Below the pieces are notes generated by a model, which ran no database searches, was not told the origin of the DNA, and worked only from the letters and a program-made list of their open reading frames with translations. A stretch of 64,000 nt of DNA. Source: Dryocola sp036489025. GTDB taxonomy: Bacteria > Pseudomonadota > Gammaproteobacteria > Enterobacterales > Enterobacteriaceae. The DNA is taken from contig DASXGN010000046.1 of assembly GCA_036489025.1 (NCBI GenBank), positions 1 to 64,000 on the forward strand, read 5' to 3'. The stretch's first letter is position 1. Each line of letters starts with the position of its first letter. A program made the translations under genes and the position numbers. Shown piece after piece: positions 63,278 through 64,000 of this stretch.

Positions 63278-63961
63278 ATGACCAAGACCGATCGCATCAT
63301 CGTGGCGCTGGGCAAGCAGATTATTGGCGGCAAGTACATCCCAGGTTCGGCGTTGCCGTCAGAAGCGGAGCTGTGCGAAGAGTTTGAAACCTCGCGCAAC
63401 ATCATTCGTGAGGCGTTTCGCTCCCTTACGGCGAAGCGGCTGGTGGAAATGAAGCGCTATCGCGGCGCGTTTGTTGCCCCGCGCAACCAGTGGAACTACC
63501 TGGATACCGAAGTGCTGCAGTGGGTGCTGGAAAACGATTACGACCCGCGGCTGATTAGCGCGATGAGCGAAGTCCGAAATCTGGTGGAGCCGGCAATAGC
63601 CAAATGGGCCGCCGAACGCGCAACGTCGAGCGATCTGGCAAAAATTGAAGCCGCGCTCAATGACATGGTGGCGCATAACCAGGATCGGGATGCTTTTAAC
63701 GAGGCCGACATTCGCTATCACGAAGCGGTGCTGGAATCGGTGGATAACCCGGTGCTGCAACAGCTGAGCGTGGCCATAAGCTCGCTACAGCGCGCGGTGT
63801 TTGAGCGCACCTGGATGGGCGATGAAGCCAACATGCCAAAGACACTCAAAGAACATAAAGAGCTGTTTGATGCGATAAGACATCAGGACAGCAAAGCAGC
63901 GGAGCAGGCGGCGCTCGCCATGATCGCCAGCTCGACTAAACGACTAAAGGACATCACATGA
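63278..63961 (+). CDS. dgoR: Galactonate operon repressor DgoR (GntR/FadR type)
   Basis: 227 residues from ATG 63278; the frame is open upstream to 63125 but that part covers the operators. N-terminal GntR winged helix (CEEFETSRNIIREAFRSLTAKRLVEM) and C-terminal FCD domain with EADIRYHEAVLESV metal ligands. Represses dgoRKADT in E. coli; D-galactonate relieves it. Stop overlaps the dgoK start by 4 bp (ATGA). Confidence 0.95.
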   Translation: MTKTDRIIVALGKQIIGGKYIPGSALPSEAELCEEFETSRNIIREAFRSLTAKRLVEMKRYRGAFVAPRNQWNYLDTEVLQWVLENDYDPRLISAMSEVRNLVEPAIAKWAAERATSSDLAKIEAALNDMVAHNQDRDAFNEADIRYHEAVLESVDNPVLQQLSVAISSLQRAVFERTWMGDEANMPKTLKEHKELFDAIRHQDSKAAEQAALAMIASSTKRLKDIT

Positions 63962-64000
63962 CATCACGCTACATCGCTATTGACTGGGGGTCGACCAACC
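63958..64000 (+). CDS. dgoK: 2-dehydro-3-deoxygalactonokinase, 5' end only
   Basis: Only the first 14 codons are in the window: MTSRYIAIDWGSTN, matching the start of E. coli DgoK (MTARYIAIDWGSTN), with the ASKHA phosphate-1 motif. Phosphorylates 2-dehydro-3-deoxygalactonate in the De Ley-Doudoroff pathway. Truncated by the window edge. Confidence 0.9.
   Translation, partial: MTSRYIAIDWGSTN

Overview
The window is a 64 kb chromosomal segment of a gammaproteobacterium of the family Enterobacteriaceae. Nearly every housekeeping protein aligns by eye, end to end, with its E. coli K-12 counterpart, and gene order around the replication origin is the enteric one. Genus cannot be fixed from sequence alone; it is not E. 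coli itself, because the bgl and tna neighbourhoods of K-12 are absent and other genes occupy those places.

Layout, left to right. The left edge (1-170) carries the tandem P1 and P2 promoters of a ribosomal RNA operon that reads leftward out of the window. Next come yieP-hsrA (+), the ribose operon rbsDACBKR (-) with its operators, the potassium importer kup (-), ravA-viaA (+), asnA (-), asnC (+) and mioC (+). The origin oriC lies at about 15705-15990, followed by mnmG-rsmG. The complete ATP synthase operon atpIBEFHAGDC, glmU-glmS and the Pho-controlled pstSCAB-phoU operon fill 19.2-34.6 kb. An accessory block at 34.7-38.0 kb holds an ascorbate-family (UlaA-like) PTS permease of three genes and a divergent LacI-family regulator, with three clustered operator palindromes between them. 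Then follow yieH, adeP (with a PurR box), yieF and yieE.

Between yieE and mnmE (41.6-48.5 kb), where K-12 has tna-mdtL-yidZ, there is an AT-richer island. It encodes a membrane-anchored winged-helix regulator plus a FidL-like membrane protein, the same pairing as Salmonella MarT-FidL. These are divergent from a four-gene chaperone-usher fimbrial operon (pilin, chaperone, usher, two-domain tip adhesin). This is the most novel-looking system in the window; its leader holds a 22-bp imperfect direct repeat around a hairpin.

The right part is the conserved rpmH-rnpA-yidD-yidC-mnmE cluster (-) and dnaA-dnaN-recF-gyrB (+). After gyrB, two yidB paralogues flank an inserted divergent LysR regulator and MDR oxidoreductase gene, followed by yidA and the start of the galactonate operon (dgoR, truncated dgoK).

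Functionally the window joins replication initiation (oriC, dnaA, dnaN, gyrB, DnaA boxes and dense GATC sites), energy conversion, cell-wall precursor supply (glmUS), phosphate and ribose uptake, tRNA wobble modification (both mnmE and mnmG) and membrane protein insertion (yidC, yidD). No insertion sequences, CRISPR arrays or tRNA genes were seen. All family assignments come from reading the sequence and remembered homologues; no database search was run.
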